DNA from: a bacterium
GTDB taxonomy: Bacteria; Bacillota; Clostridia; Lachnospirales; Lachnospiraceae
Length of the DNA: 63,669 nucleotides
Assembly (NCBI GenBank): GCA_004562765.1
Contig: SFRL01000017.1
Location: 1 to 63,669 of the forward strand
Direction of reading: 5' to 3'
This document shows, piece after piece, positions 25,920 through 33,577 of the stretch. Numbering within the stretch: the first letter of the stretch is position 1; every line of letters starts with the position of its first letter. The position numbers and the translations under genes are program-made. Under the pieces are notes generated by a model. That model had not been told where the DNA came from, did no database searches, and worked only from the letters and a program-made list of their open reading frames with translations.

Positions 25920-27650
25920 TTATGCCCTCACATCAAAGGAATACCGGTGCACGACACCGGCACTGCCGCCGCCCGGCAGATCCTTTTTCAGAAAATCTTC
26001 CACAAAATCAATATTTTTCGCCTCGTTGCTCACAGTGATCGTCGTGTTGTAGCCGAGCGCTGTCAGCTTCGCGTCAAGAATCGGCAGATATTTCTGCACC
26101 AGTTCAAAGCTCGCGTCATCCGAAAAAGAAAAATTTGTATCGACTGCCTTGCCCTTCATTTTCACATAGACATCCGTGGAACCGAGATGTTCCATATCAA
26201 GATGCAAAAACGCGGACAGTTCACCGTTTTCCTCACGCGGCTTCCGCTTATTCGTGTAAACATACAGGTCTCCGTTTGCGTTCTGCCCATTCAGTTTGAG
26301 CGGAATCTGCACATAATTGTAAATATGGTTGACCTCATTCATAAACTCCATATTTCCACGAATCTGCTCCGTGCTGCGCGCCAGCGGTGACTGTTCGTTC
26401 CCGGTTGCCTTGAGCACCTTGTCGATCTGCTCCATCTGACGGTTCAGCCGTCCATACAGTTCGGATATCCGATCCTTTTCTTTTAAATCCTGCGGTTGTA
26501 CCAGCCACTGCTCCTCCATCACACGATTTAAAAGACTCCGGTAGCCCTTCTGCGAAAACAGATCCTTTACGTCGTCAGGCTCCAGACTGTCCTGACGCAA
26601 TACCAGTTCACGATCGATAAAGTCAAGCAGCTGTCTCGCGGTCAGATTACGGTTTAGCACGCCATCCTCATCAAACACTGCTTCATTTTCCGCCAGATTT
26701 CCGATGCTTCGCAGCACATCCGAAAACGCTTCCTCTGTCGGGGCATCAAAGATCGCACCGATCTGATCAGGCATATAGACCGTCGTCTGCGGCTGTTGCA
26801 CCGATGCCTCGTCTCCCGCGATCTCCGACAAAAAAACGCCTGTTCCTTCCCCGGCCTCTGCCGCATCCAGCGGCGGAAGCTGAGATGTCTGAACTTCCAT
26901 ATCATTTTTGAGTGTCACCGGCAGATCCTCCGGCTGCTCCTGTGGCAGTACAACGGGCTCGGGCTCCAGCCCCTCCGTCAATATCCCGAGAAGTTCCGTA
27001 TTCATCTGCACCAGATGCGCAACATCAGCTGTCTGCGTCTCCAAAAACTGTGGCAGCTGCTCCATAAAATCATTCATCTGTCCCAGCAGCATATGTGTAT
27101 CATTCTGATAATTCTCAAACTGGGCGGCAAGCTGCGGGGTAACCGGGATCTCCAGCCGCGTCATCTGCACAATGGTATTCACGTTGACGGTATCGTTTGC
27201 CGCTACAACACGATGCATTTCCAGCAGCGCATCCGCATGGATCGGCAGCTGCTCCTTCATCATGGAGTTTACCATCTCCAGGTTCCGTTCATTTGCCGGC
27301 AGACCGGCTGCATCAAGCGCGCGCATCAATGTCGGATTTGCTGTCCCACTGCCCATATAGGGCCGAATGGATACGGTGCCTCCCTCGTTCGCCTTTACCT
27401 GAAAAAACATAGATTGCCCCTGAACAAGCTTTGGCGCATGACTGTCCAGTCTGGCGTGGATATTCTGTCCGTTTTCCAGACTGAGGATCACATTCGCGCC
27501 CTTGACATAAGACACATTTCCCTCAAATATGCTGCCCGGTGCCAACTCCTTGATAGAGGCTGTCAGGCTGGATACCGCCGTAGTCGGAACCGGTGTTCCA
27601 ACCGCCTGTCCGGCATTTTTATTGTATTGTCCGACATAGGAAATCTGCAT
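25920..27650 (-). CDS. ylqG: FliK-like protein, YlqG homologue
   Basis: A 576-residue protein without a signal peptide. The N-terminus (30-115) looks beta-rich (GSIFEGNVSYVKGANVILSLENGQ). The middle is acidic and helical with a Pro/Gln/Glu-rich linker (about 225-295). The C-terminus (about 440-560) has the hook-length-control look: VQIPLKLNGQNANGDLYVY...GELSAFLHLDMEHLGSTDVYVKM. By position between rnhB and the FlhB-C-like gene it is the YlqG homologue. I infer a FliK_C fold from the LG-x-V/D-V-Y-V pattern; sequence similarity to true FliK is low. Confidence 0.65.
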   Translation of the reverse strand: MQISYVGQYNKNAGQAVGTPVPTTAVSSLTASIKELAPGSIFEGNVSYVKGANVILSLENGQNIHARLDSHAPKLVQGQSMFFQVKANEGGTVSIRPYMGSGTANPTLMRALDAAGLPANERNLEMVNSMMKEQLPIHADALLEMHRVVAANDTVNVNTIVQMTRLEIPVTPQLAAQFENYQNDTHMLLGQMNDFMEQLPQFLETQTADVAHLVQMNTELLGILTEGLEPEPVVLPQEQPEDLPVTLKNDMEVQTSQLPPLDAAEAGEGTGVFLSEIAGDEASVQQPQTTVYMPDQIGAIFDAPTEEAFSDVLRSIGNLAENEAVFDEDGVLNRNLTARQLLDFIDRELVLRQDSLEPDDVKDLFSQKGYRSLLNRVMEEQWLVQPQDLKEKDRISELYGRLNRQMEQIDKVLKATGNEQSPLARSTEQIRGNMEFMNEVNHIYNYVQIPLKLNGQNANGDLYVYTNKRKPREENGELSAFLHLDMEHLGSTDVYVKMKGKAVDTNFSFSDDASFELVQKYLPILDAKLTALGYNTTITVSNEAKNIDFVEDFLKKDLPGGGSAGVVHRYSFDVRA

Positions 27651-27666
27651 ACATTCTACCTCTGTC

Positions 27667-28431
27667 CTAAATAAAATTCCTTATAAACGACTGTCGGTGG
27701 ATCGGTGTTGCCCCCAGTTTCTTCAACGCCTCAATGTGCGCTGCTGAACCATAGCCTTTGTTTTCCGCAAATGCATATCCGGGATACTCCATGTCATAGT
27801 CTACCATCATCCGGTCCCTTGTCACCTTGGCAACGATGCTCGCGGCACCGATGGAAATACTCTTTGCATCACCTTTGATGATCGGAACCTGTGGGATATC
27901 CACCTGTGGGATCGTCACTGCATCGTTTAATAATATATCGGGTGTCACTCCCAGATTCTTGATAGCCTCCCGCATCGCTTCGTAGGTTGCCTGCAGAATA
28001 TTGATCTCATCGATCCGCTGCGGCGATGCCTGTCCGAGACCAACCGCAACCGCCTGTTCCATGATGACATCATAGAGCTCCTCACGCTTTGCAGCGGATA
28101 GCTTTTTTGAGTCGTTGATATAAAGGATCTCACAATTTTTCGGAAGGATCACCGCACCCGCTACGACAGGTCCTGCCAGAGGGCCTCTTCCCACCTCATC
28201 GATCCCGCAGATCAATGCCGCATCCGGATATTTGCGCTCATACTCCTGCAGTGCATAGATCCGCTTCTTTTCCGCCTCCAGCTTTTGCAGCCGTTTTTTT
28301 GCCTGCTCCACCAGTTTTTGAACCCCGGCGCGCGCATCCGGCTCATATTCTTCGATAAAAAAAGGCAGAGAGGTATCCTCTGCTGCCTGCAATTCTTCTT
28401 TGATCAGTCCGATCTTTTTCTCTGTCGTCAT
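27667..28431 (-). CDS. rnhB: Ribonuclease HII
   Basis: A 254-residue RNase HII that cuts RNA in RNA-DNA hybrids and starts removal of misincorporated ribonucleotides. The active site is CGIDEVGRGPLAGP (D78, E79), then INDSKKLS and the later acids in DILLNDAV and GAASIVAKVTRDRMM. An N-terminal helical extension of about 70 residues is charged, as in several Clostridia. I chose the ATG at 28431 because GAGGGA stands 6 nt before it; the ATG 6 nt upstream abuts that site. Confidence 0.95.
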   Translation of the reverse strand: MTTEKKIGLIKEELQAAEDTSLPFFIEEYEPDARAGVQKLVEQAKKRLQKLEAEKKRIYALQEYERKYPDAALICGIDEVGRGPLAGPVVAGAVILPKNCEILYINDSKKLSAAKREELYDVIMEQAVAVGLGQASPQRIDEINILQATYEAMREAIKNLGVTPDILLNDAVTIPQVDIPQVPIIKGDAKSISIGAASIVAKVTRDRMMVDYDMEYPGYAFAENKGYGSAAHIEALKKLGATPIHRQSFIRNFI

Positions 28432-28447
28432 AAACATTCCCTCATCT

Positions 28448-28975
28448 CTATTTGATCAGCCCGAAATCCGGTCTGAGACGGATCCACACATTTCCCTTGA
28501 TCTGACTCTTTGAGACCGCTGCCACATCCGGATCACGGCTGTCACTGCTGTTATTCCGGTTATCGCCCAGCACAAAATATTCGTCTTTGCCCAGTGTGAT
28601 CCCATCCTCTGCAATACCGGGATCTTCTATCACTTCTTTACCGTAATCCTCCTCCAGCAGTTCCTCATTGATAAAGATCTGTCCATCCTTATCGATCCGC
28701 ACGGTCTCACCCGGCAGGCCGATCACCCGCTTGATATAGTCGGTATCGGTATCATAGGCGTACTTGAACACAATAATATCAAATCGGTCAAGATTTCTGA
28801 CACGGTAAGTGAATTTGTTGATCAATACGCGGTCCTGATCCTGTAAAGTATCATTCATGGACGGTCCGTCCACCTCTACCTGCCCCACAACGAAATGTCC
28901 CATCAAAAACGCCATTCCAAAGATCAGCAGTATATAAAGGGCGAGTCCCAGCAGACTCTTTGCCATATTTTTCAT
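28448..28975 (-). CDS. lepB: Signal peptidase I (copy 1)
   Basis: A 175-residue type I signal peptidase that cleaves secretory signal peptides outside the membrane. One N-terminal transmembrane helix (LLGLALYILLIFGMAFLMG) anchors it. The catalytic serine is S39 in DGPSMNDTL and the lysine K82 in YIKRVIGLPGE; GDNRNNSSDSR is box E. It overlaps the rbgA stop codon by 4 nt (ATGA). The residue after the box E GDN is Arg as in the active form. Confidence 0.94.
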   Translation of the reverse strand: MKNMAKSLLGLALYILLIFGMAFLMGHFVVGQVEVDGPSMNDTLQDQDRVLINKFTYRVRNLDRFDIIVFKYAYDTDTDYIKRVIGLPGETVRIDKDGQIFINEELLEEDYGKEVIEDPGIAEDGITLGKDEYFVLGDNRNNSSDSRDPDVAAVSKSQIKGNVWIRLRPDFGLIK

Positions 28976-29826
28976 GCGTCATACTCCTCCGGCTTTTCCA
29001 GTGTAATGCGTCCGATCGTACCGGAGCGAAATTCATCCAGAACCAATGCCGCCGCCTTGGAGAGATCCGGCTCCCCACCCTTTTTGATACAGGCACGATT
29101 TGCAGCGATCCCCTCAAGCACCGCCAGCGCGTCATCACACGCTTCCAGTGAATACCGTTCACACAATGCATCCGCATAATCCTTCTGCAGATATCTGATC
29201 AGTTCCAGACTCATCTCGTCAATATTTAAGATCTCATCCTTGATGGAACCGATCAGTGCCAGTTTCAGTCCAACACTCTGATCCTCAAATTTCGGCCAGA
29301 GAATACCGGGCGTATCCAGAAGCTCCACGCTCTTATTCAGACGGATCCACTGCTTTCCTTTTGTGACACCGGGCTTATTTCCGGTCTTTGCACACGCCTT
29401 TCCGGCAAAGGAATTGATAAATGTGGATTTTCCCACATTCGGAATACCTACCACCATCGCACGCACCGGACGGTTTTTGATACCGCGGTGTCTGTCTCGT
29501 TCGATCTTTTCCTTGCACGCGTCGAGGATCACCGCGTTTACCGGCTTCATCTGAGCCTTGCTGCGGGCATCCATACGCACTACAAAATAGCCTTTTTTCT
29601 CAAAAAATGCCATCCACGCCTGATTCTGCCTTTCGTCCGCCAGATCCGCCTTGTTCAGCAGGATCAGCCGTGCCTTATTTTTTCCAAGCTCATCAATATC
29701 GGGATTGCGACTGCTCATGGGAATACGCGCATCCACCAGCTCGATCACGAGATCTACCAGCTTGATATCTTCCTGCATCTGTCGTTTTGCCTTGGTCATA
29801 TGACCGGGGTACCATTGAAACTGCAT
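28972..29826 (-). CDS. rbgA: Ribosome biogenesis GTPase RbgA (YlqF)
   Basis: A 284-residue circularly permuted GTPase needed for late 50S assembly. Motif order is G4 NKAD (58-61), G1 GIPNVGKS (127-134) and G3 DTPG (171-174), which is the permuted order of the YlqF family. The N-terminus MQFQWYPGHMTKAKRQM is diagnostic. It is sandwiched between two signal peptidase genes. Downstream rnhB matches the B. subtilis order ylqF-rnhB. Confidence 0.96.
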   Translation of the reverse strand: MQFQWYPGHMTKAKRQMQEDIKLVDLVIELVDARIPMSSRNPDIDELGKNKARLILLNKADLADERQNQAWMAFFEKKGYFVVRMDARSKAQMKPVNAVILDACKEKIERDRHRGIKNRPVRAMVVGIPNVGKSTFINSFAGKACAKTGNKPGVTKGKQWIRLNKSVELLDTPGILWPKFEDQSVGLKLALIGSIKDEILNIDEMSLELIRYLQKDYADALCERYSLEACDDALAVLEGIAANRACIKKGGEPDLSKAAALVLDEFRSGTIGRITLEKPEEYDA

Positions 29827-29840
29827 GCCTTCCTCCTCAT

Positions 29841-30425
29841 CTATTCTACAAAACCTGCATCAGAAATCGGCAACAGCTTAAACCATACCTTTCCGATGAT
29901 ATAATCTGATCTTACATTTCCGATATTGGCGAAACGGCTGTCCTCACTTCCGCCGGGATTATCGCCCATCACAAAGCATTCATCTGCCTCCAGTGTGATC
30001 TTTTCTGCTGCCACACCCGGATCTGAGATCGTGCCCGAAAAATGAACTTTCTCCGAAGGTGCTCCGTTGACATAGATCACACCGTCAATGATCTGAACTG
30101 TATCTCCTCCTGCAGCGATCACACGCTTGATATAATAATGCGACTTTTCATTGCCGTTCGGCAGAAAGACAATGACATCACCGATCTTCGGCTTGCTGAC
30201 CTTGTAAATAAAACGATTGATCAGTACCTGATCGCCATCCTGAAGTTGATCACTCATGGACTGACCGACCACCGTCGTGCGCACGCCTACAAAGTAGACA
30301 CACACACCTGCGATCGCCACTGTGATGGCAATCTCCAAGATCCAGATCGCGATCTCCCGGAGCAGAGGGATATTCAGCTCCCGCTTCTTTTTTCTGAAAT
30401 TCAATCCTTTGCTGCGTCGTGCCAT
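29841..30425 (-). CDS. lepB: Signal peptidase I (copy 2)
   Basis: A 194-residue second type I signal peptidase. It has a longer, very basic N-terminus (MARRSKGLNFRKKKREL) before a single transmembrane helix (IAITVAIAGVCVYFVG). The catalytic serine is S56 in VVGQSMSDQL and the lysine K100 in YYIKRVIAAGGD; box E is MGDNPGGSEDSR, with Pro in place of the more usual Arg after GDN. The gene begins a new unit after the rplS terminator, with AGGAGG ahead of the start. Confidence 0.93.
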   Translation of the reverse strand: MARRSKGLNFRKKKRELNIPLLREIAIWILEIAITVAIAGVCVYFVGVRTTVVGQSMSDQLQDGDQVLINRFIYKVSKPKIGDVIVFLPNGNEKSHYYIKRVIAAGGDTVQIIDGVIYVNGAPSEKVHFSGTISDPGVAAEKITLEADECFVMGDNPGGSEDSRFANIGNVRSDYIIGKVWFKLLPISDAGFVE

Positions 30426-30443
30426 GACCTGCCTCCTAATCGC

Positions 30444-30480
30444 ATGATCTATTCAGACCTCATGTGCTTGAATAGATCAT
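30444..30480 (-). promoter_or_regulatory. 12 bp perfect inverted repeat in the lepB leader
   Basis: Arms 30444-30455 (atgatctattca) and 30469-30480 (tgaatagatcat) with a 13 nt loop. It begins inside the putative -10 of the lepB promoter and would fold at the very 5' end of the transcript, just before the ribosome binding site. It could be an operator or a leader hairpin. Confidence 0.5.
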
Positions 30481-30504
30481 ATCACAAAATAAAGAAAGGG
30501 ACAA
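30476..30504 (-). promoter_or_regulatory. Possible promoter of lepB-rbgA-lepB-rnhB unit
   Basis: On the minus strand TTGTCC (30499-30504), 17 nt spacer and TATGAT (30476-30481). The -35 lies within the rplS terminator stem. Confidence 0.5.
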
Positions 30505-30524
30505 ATACCTTTGTACTTGTCCCT
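30491..30524 (-). terminator. Intrinsic terminator of rplS
   Basis: Stem AGGGACAA...TTGTCCCT on the minus strand followed by TTCTTTATTTT, 19 nt past the rplS stop codon. Confidence 0.8.
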
Positions 30525-30542
30525 CCGCTCTTTACACAGTTT

Positions 30543-30896
30543 TTATTTAACCAGCTCTTTTACCTTAGCTGCCTTACCTACACGACCGCGTAAGTAGTTC
30601 AGTTTCGCACGGCGTACCTTACCGCGACGGACAACCTCGATCTTCTCTACGTTAGGAGAATGTAAAGGCCAAGTCTTCTCAACACCAACACCGTTGGATA
30701 ACTTTCTTACGGTGAAAGTCTCGCGGTTGCTGCTGCCCTGTCTCTTTAATACGGTTCCCTCGAATACCTGGATACGCTCACGGTTTCCCTCGATGATCTT
30801 TCCGTAAACCTTTACGGTATCACCTACGTTGAACTCGGGGATCTGCTCTTTCATCTGAGCTGACTCAATGTTCTTGATGATTTCTGTGTTATTCAT
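30543..30896 (-). CDS. rplS: 50S ribosomal protein L19
   Basis: A 117-residue L19, near the 30S-50S interface. The core is FNVGDTVKVYGKIIEGNRERIQVFEGTVLKRQG and the end RAKLNYLRGRVGKAAKVKEL is typical. AGGAGG lies 9 nt ahead of the ATG. It has its own promoter and terminator. Normally trmD would directly precede it; here a foreign island of about 2.3 kb intervenes. Confidence 0.97.
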   Translation of the reverse strand: MNNTEIIKNIESAQMKEQIPEFNVGDTVKVYGKIIEGNRERIQVFEGTVLKRQGSSNRETFTVRKLSNGVGVEKTWPLHSPNVEKIEVVRRGKVRRAKLNYLRGRVGKAAKVKELVK

Positions 30897-30990
30897 TTTT
30901 GTGACCTCCTATTATTTTGATGTTCTTAGAACGCGTCCATGTACTCCTGACATGACTTTCAATCCCAGAGGACCATCGCCTTTTTTCACA
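30897..30990 (-). ncRNA. rplS 5' leader, possible L19 autoregulatory leader
   Basis: About 95 nt of untranslated leader between the promoter and rplS. TCCT (in ggtcctct) can pair with AGGA (in tcaggagta), and further pairing of GTCC with GGAC is possible. Firmicutes are known to have an L19 leader RNA at this place. I could not check the consensus, so this is a suggestion from position and foldability. Confidence 0.35.
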
Positions 30991-30998
30991 ACAGATAG

Positions 30999-31027
30999 AT
31001 TTTATCAGATTGCGCTATCGTTTGCAA
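30999..31027 (-). promoter_or_regulatory. Promoter of rplS
   Basis: TTGCAA (31022-31027), 17 nt spacer, TAAAAT (30999-31004), read on the minus strand. It gives rplS expression independent of the island upstream. Confidence 0.75.
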
Positions 31028-31088
31028 GTGGTTTTTTCGCTTTTTTGCACTTCTTTTGACGCTTTGATACGTCTTCCGGTCATTTTCT

Positions 31089-31148
31089 TTATCTGCGGAC
31101 GTCATCATACCCTTTTTCAAATTGCTCACAATATTCTTCGTATGTCAT
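31089..31148 (-). CDS. Possible 19-residue peptide downstream of the toxin gene
   Basis: The frame ATG at 31148 to TAA reads MTYEEYCEQFEKGYDDVRR, preceded by AAGGTGGTGG. It is too short for confidence. A 16 bp palindrome tggtat-tatc-atacca (31165-31180) lies just upstream. It may be a remnant or nothing. Confidence 0.2.
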   Translation of the reverse strand: MTYEEYCEQFEKGYDDVRR

Positions 31149-31230
31149 AGACACCACCACCTTCTGGTATTATCATACCACGATCCGATGCAAAGAGATG
31201 TCGTTTTTTGTAGAAAATTTTATATTTTAT

Positions 31231-31569
31231 TTAAGCTGGCTTCATTTCAGATAATATCTTCTGAATTTCAATAATGTCAATCGGATGCAGCCGTCCACGT
31301 TTCCTGCGAAAGTCTGTCTCTTGCAGCTTTAGACGCTTAGCAAGTCTTACTGTTGATGGATAATCCAGTCCTGCTTCCTTCCATTTCTTTATTGAATATT
31401 CGCCTGTATATCCCTCTCTGGGTGCATGTTTTGTAATCTTAGTAACAAGCACCGGATACATTTCTTTATTTTCTAAAACTAAAACCGGTCTATCACTCAC
31501 CTGATCCGGTTTGTCCTCATACGCAAAGGAAGCCATCCATATTTCCCATTTATTCGGCATCATCGTCAT
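31231..31569 (-). CDS. PemK/MazF-family toxin
   Basis: A 112-residue protein of the PemK/MazF endoribonuclease fold. Conserved pieces are KWEIWMASFAYE, DRPVLVLENKEMYPVLVTKIT, EYSIKKWKEAGLDYPSTVRLAKRLKL and RKRGRLHPIDIIEIQKIL. These toxins cut mRNA and arrest growth. The start (31569, or alternatives 31563 and 31560) overlaps the end of the Panacea gene by about 20 nt, so the two are translationally coupled in antitoxin-toxin order. No MazE/PemI-type antitoxin is visible, which makes the Panacea protein the likely partner. Confidence 0.82.
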   Translation of the reverse strand: MTMMPNKWEIWMASFAYEDKPDQVSDRPVLVLENKEMYPVLVTKITKHAPREGYTGEYSIKKWKEAGLDYPSTVRLAKRLKLQETDFRRKRGRLHPIDIIEIQKILSEMKPA

Positions 31570-32107
31570 CCCATCCTTTCGGTATCACAAGCGTTCCATC
31601 CGGCATACGATGCCCGGACTCTGCTTCATCATACATCCATGTAGGTATATGAAACGTATCCAATGGTGATTGCTTCTTAAAAAATTCTTTTATACACTCT
31701 TTTGGAATCAGATGATTTCCACCTCTTTTGTATAGTTGCTTCCATGGTGTTCCATTGTCATGTGTTTTATTGACCAGTTCCGTCGTAGAGTATTTTCCAT
31801 AGTAATTAAAAACATCTATGAGCGTATTTAATTCATCATCACTAAAATTATTTACATTGTAAGAATCAGAAACATAATCAATGTTATTTTTTCCGTTTTC
31901 CTTATATTTCTTATAAATAGAAGGTAGCACAGGTCCCAAGTCCCATGCCTCGAAATCTTCTTCAAAAAGAGGCTTATCAAAGCGCGCCATATACCAAGCC
32001 TGCGCAAAATATAACAACTTATTGATGCGCAAATTTGTTATCGTATCATTCTCATCACTCTGCGCCAGTTCAATGAAAAAATCTGCTACATCTGCTGCTT
32101 TCGTCAT
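31550..32107 (-). CDS. Panacea-domain (DUF4065/SocA-like) antitoxin
   Basis: A 185-residue protein with the Panacea (DUF4065, GepA/SocA) signature: TNLRINKLLYFAQAWYMARFDKPLFEEDFEAWDLGPVLPSIYKKYK. This domain is a versatile antitoxin module that neutralises many different toxins. The C-terminal part (about 130-185: DTFHIPTWMYDEAESGHRMPDGTLVIPKGW) is extra and may be the toxin-specific part. I chose the ATG at 32107, with GAGG 8 nt upstream. It ends inside the toxin gene start. Confidence 0.85.
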   Translation of the reverse strand: MTKAADVADFFIELAQSDENDTITNLRINKLLYFAQAWYMARFDKPLFEEDFEAWDLGPVLPSIYKKYKENGKNNIDYVSDSYNVNNFSDDELNTLIDVFNYYGKYSTTELVNKTHDNGTPWKQLYKRGGNHLIPKECIKEFFKKQSPLDTFHIPTWMYDEAESGHRMPDGTLVIPKGWDDDDAE

Positions 32108-32131
32108 GATCATCACCTCTCTACCAATAAA

Positions 32132-32713
32132 TCATTTCGTTTTCAGATATTTAAACGCTCCAAAAATCTTATCATAAGCATTCTCATTATTCACATCAAC
32201 CAATAACTCCACTTTACAAACCACCCTTTTCACGCCCCAATATCTCTGTGTAAATTCCTCCGGCATATCTGCTACTAATGTACCATCTTCCAATTCTTCA
32301 TAATCCAAATCATACAACGGATGTGTAAAACAATAATAATTTGCAGGGGACACACCTGTTGGTAAATTCTTGATATCTTCATATTCAAACTTGGCAAGTT
32401 CTAATCTTGGTTCATTTGTTTCAAAACATTCATACGGATCATACAGTAGAATTTCGAGAACATATATGGGGCCATCTCTCCATCCATTTTCTAACACTTC
32501 ATCCTGCATATCCTGAAAGAGTAGAAACAGTTGCCTCGTATTCCATCCCCAATAATCTGAATCTGATTTATATCTCAAAAATTTAGGTGACATTAAATCA
32601 AACTCTTTTTTCTCGTTTACCATTAGCTTACAAAATTCTATCAGATTATTGACATTCTCATGAGTCTTGTTTACAACTTCAAATGCATTATGTATATTTT
32701 CACCCAAATTCAT
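32132..32713 (-). CDS. Unrecognised protein, partner of the PD-(D/E)XK nuclease
   Basis: A 193-residue acidic soluble protein that I do not recognise. It has no signal peptide or membrane helix. Aromatic-rich stretches occur (SDSDYWGWNTRQLFLLFQDM, PIYVLEILLYDPYECF, VSPANYYCFTHPLYDLDYEE). Its start lies 14 nt inside the end of the nuclease gene, so the two proteins are probably made in fixed ratio. It could be an immunity or regulatory partner or a second subunit. Codon usage is A/T-rich like its island neighbours and unlike the flanking trmD and rplS. Confidence 0.75.
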   Translation of the reverse strand: MNLGENIHNAFEVVNKTHENVNNLIEFCKLMVNEKKEFDLMSPKFLRYKSDSDYWGWNTRQLFLLFQDMQDEVLENGWRDGPIYVLEILLYDPYECFETNEPRLELAKFEYEDIKNLPTGVSPANYYCFTHPLYDLDYEELEDGTLVADMPEEFTQRYWGVKRVVCKVELLVDVNNENAYDKIFGAFKYLKTK

Positions 32714-33458
32714 AGTAATCCTCCCGTATTAGCGTGTCGAAGTCAAAAGAAAAATTATAATTATGTGACGGTAGATCAAAATGCCAGTAATCTGTATTAG
32801 AAATATCCTGCATATCCATTTTAAAGTCAGTGAACCGGGAAAATCCTTTTTTCTCCAGTAACTCAATGAGATCTGATACTATCAATTGCTCAAAGTCATT
32901 TAAGTCTGTTAACTTTTTGAGTTGAACTAATATCTCCTGCCATGAAAGATACCCTAATTGAACACCATCAACAGTTTTTACATTTTTAATTGTTTTCACG
33001 CATGCAGAATCATCCGCTAACAAAAGCAATAATTTCTTTTTATCCGAACCGACCGCACGCAAAACTCTGGCTTCTCTACTTAATTGATTATTCGAATTTT
33101 CGGCAGAAATATCCTCCATGTTTTTCTCATCTTCTGAAGAAAGACCACTGTAATATTTTACCTCAATTCCGATAATCACAGAAGGAAAATCCATTTGTAC
33201 ATCTAATTCTATGCTTTTACCGTTCACATTAACTTTCTTCCAAAGGAACAAGTTCTGATCCCAGTAGTCTGCATGGATTTCATCTATGAAACTCTGTAAT
33301 TCTACAGGACGTATGGAGTTCTTTAAAATATTTTTCATTCCCTTGTCAAATGGAATATATCGTAAACTACCAAAGAAATTCCCGGTCAATTCATCTTCGC
33401 TTAATTCCGATAGATTTGTATTTTGCCTATTCACCTTTCCGCTTATTTCAGCAATCAT
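32700..33458 (-). CDS. PD-(D/E)XK nuclease-like protein
   Basis: A 252-residue protein with a likely PD-(D/E)XK site: KSIELDVQMDF (D86) then VIIGIEVKYYSG (E99, K101). An acidic N-terminal helix (LSEDELTGNFFGSLRYIPFDKG, E22) may supply a further metal ligand, and NQLSREARVLRA (about 124-134) a later helix. The C-terminal third is unrecognised. I see no helicase, methylase or DNA-binding domain, so it is not a known restriction type. It leads the four-gene island; promoter at 33549-33577. Ribosome binding is moderate (AAGAG 9 nt upstream). Confidence 0.75.
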   Translation of the reverse strand: MIAEISGKVNRQNTNLSELSEDELTGNFFGSLRYIPFDKGMKNILKNSIRPVELQSFIDEIHADYWDQNLFLWKKVNVNGKSIELDVQMDFPSVIIGIEVKYYSGLSSEDEKNMEDISAENSNNQLSREARVLRAVGSDKKKLLLLLADDSACVKTIKNVKTVDGVQLGYLSWQEILVQLKKLTDLNDFEQLIVSDLIELLEKKGFSRFTDFKMDMQDISNTDYWHFDLPSHNYNFSFDFDTLIREDYYEFG

Positions 33459-33548
33459 ACTGTTTTTCTCTTATCTCCTATTTTTCTGATATGCGAATCA
33501 TAAAAACAGCTAAACTCCACGCTAAGCACCTCTATGAAATATAATAAT

Positions 33549-33577
33549 ATTATAACCCTACTAATTTTATTTTACAA
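33549..33577 (-). promoter_or_regulatory. Promoter of the nuclease-antitoxin-toxin island
   Basis: TTGTAA (33572-33577), 17 nt spacer, TATAAT (33549-33554) on the minus strand. The -35 starts at the nucleotide next to the trmD stop codon, so the island carries its own promoter right at the junction. Confidence 0.75.

Noticed and set aside
25577..27650. Flagellar or type III secretion operon
   Set aside because: Only the FlhB-C-like and FliK-like genes are present; no other export, hook or filament gene is in the window.
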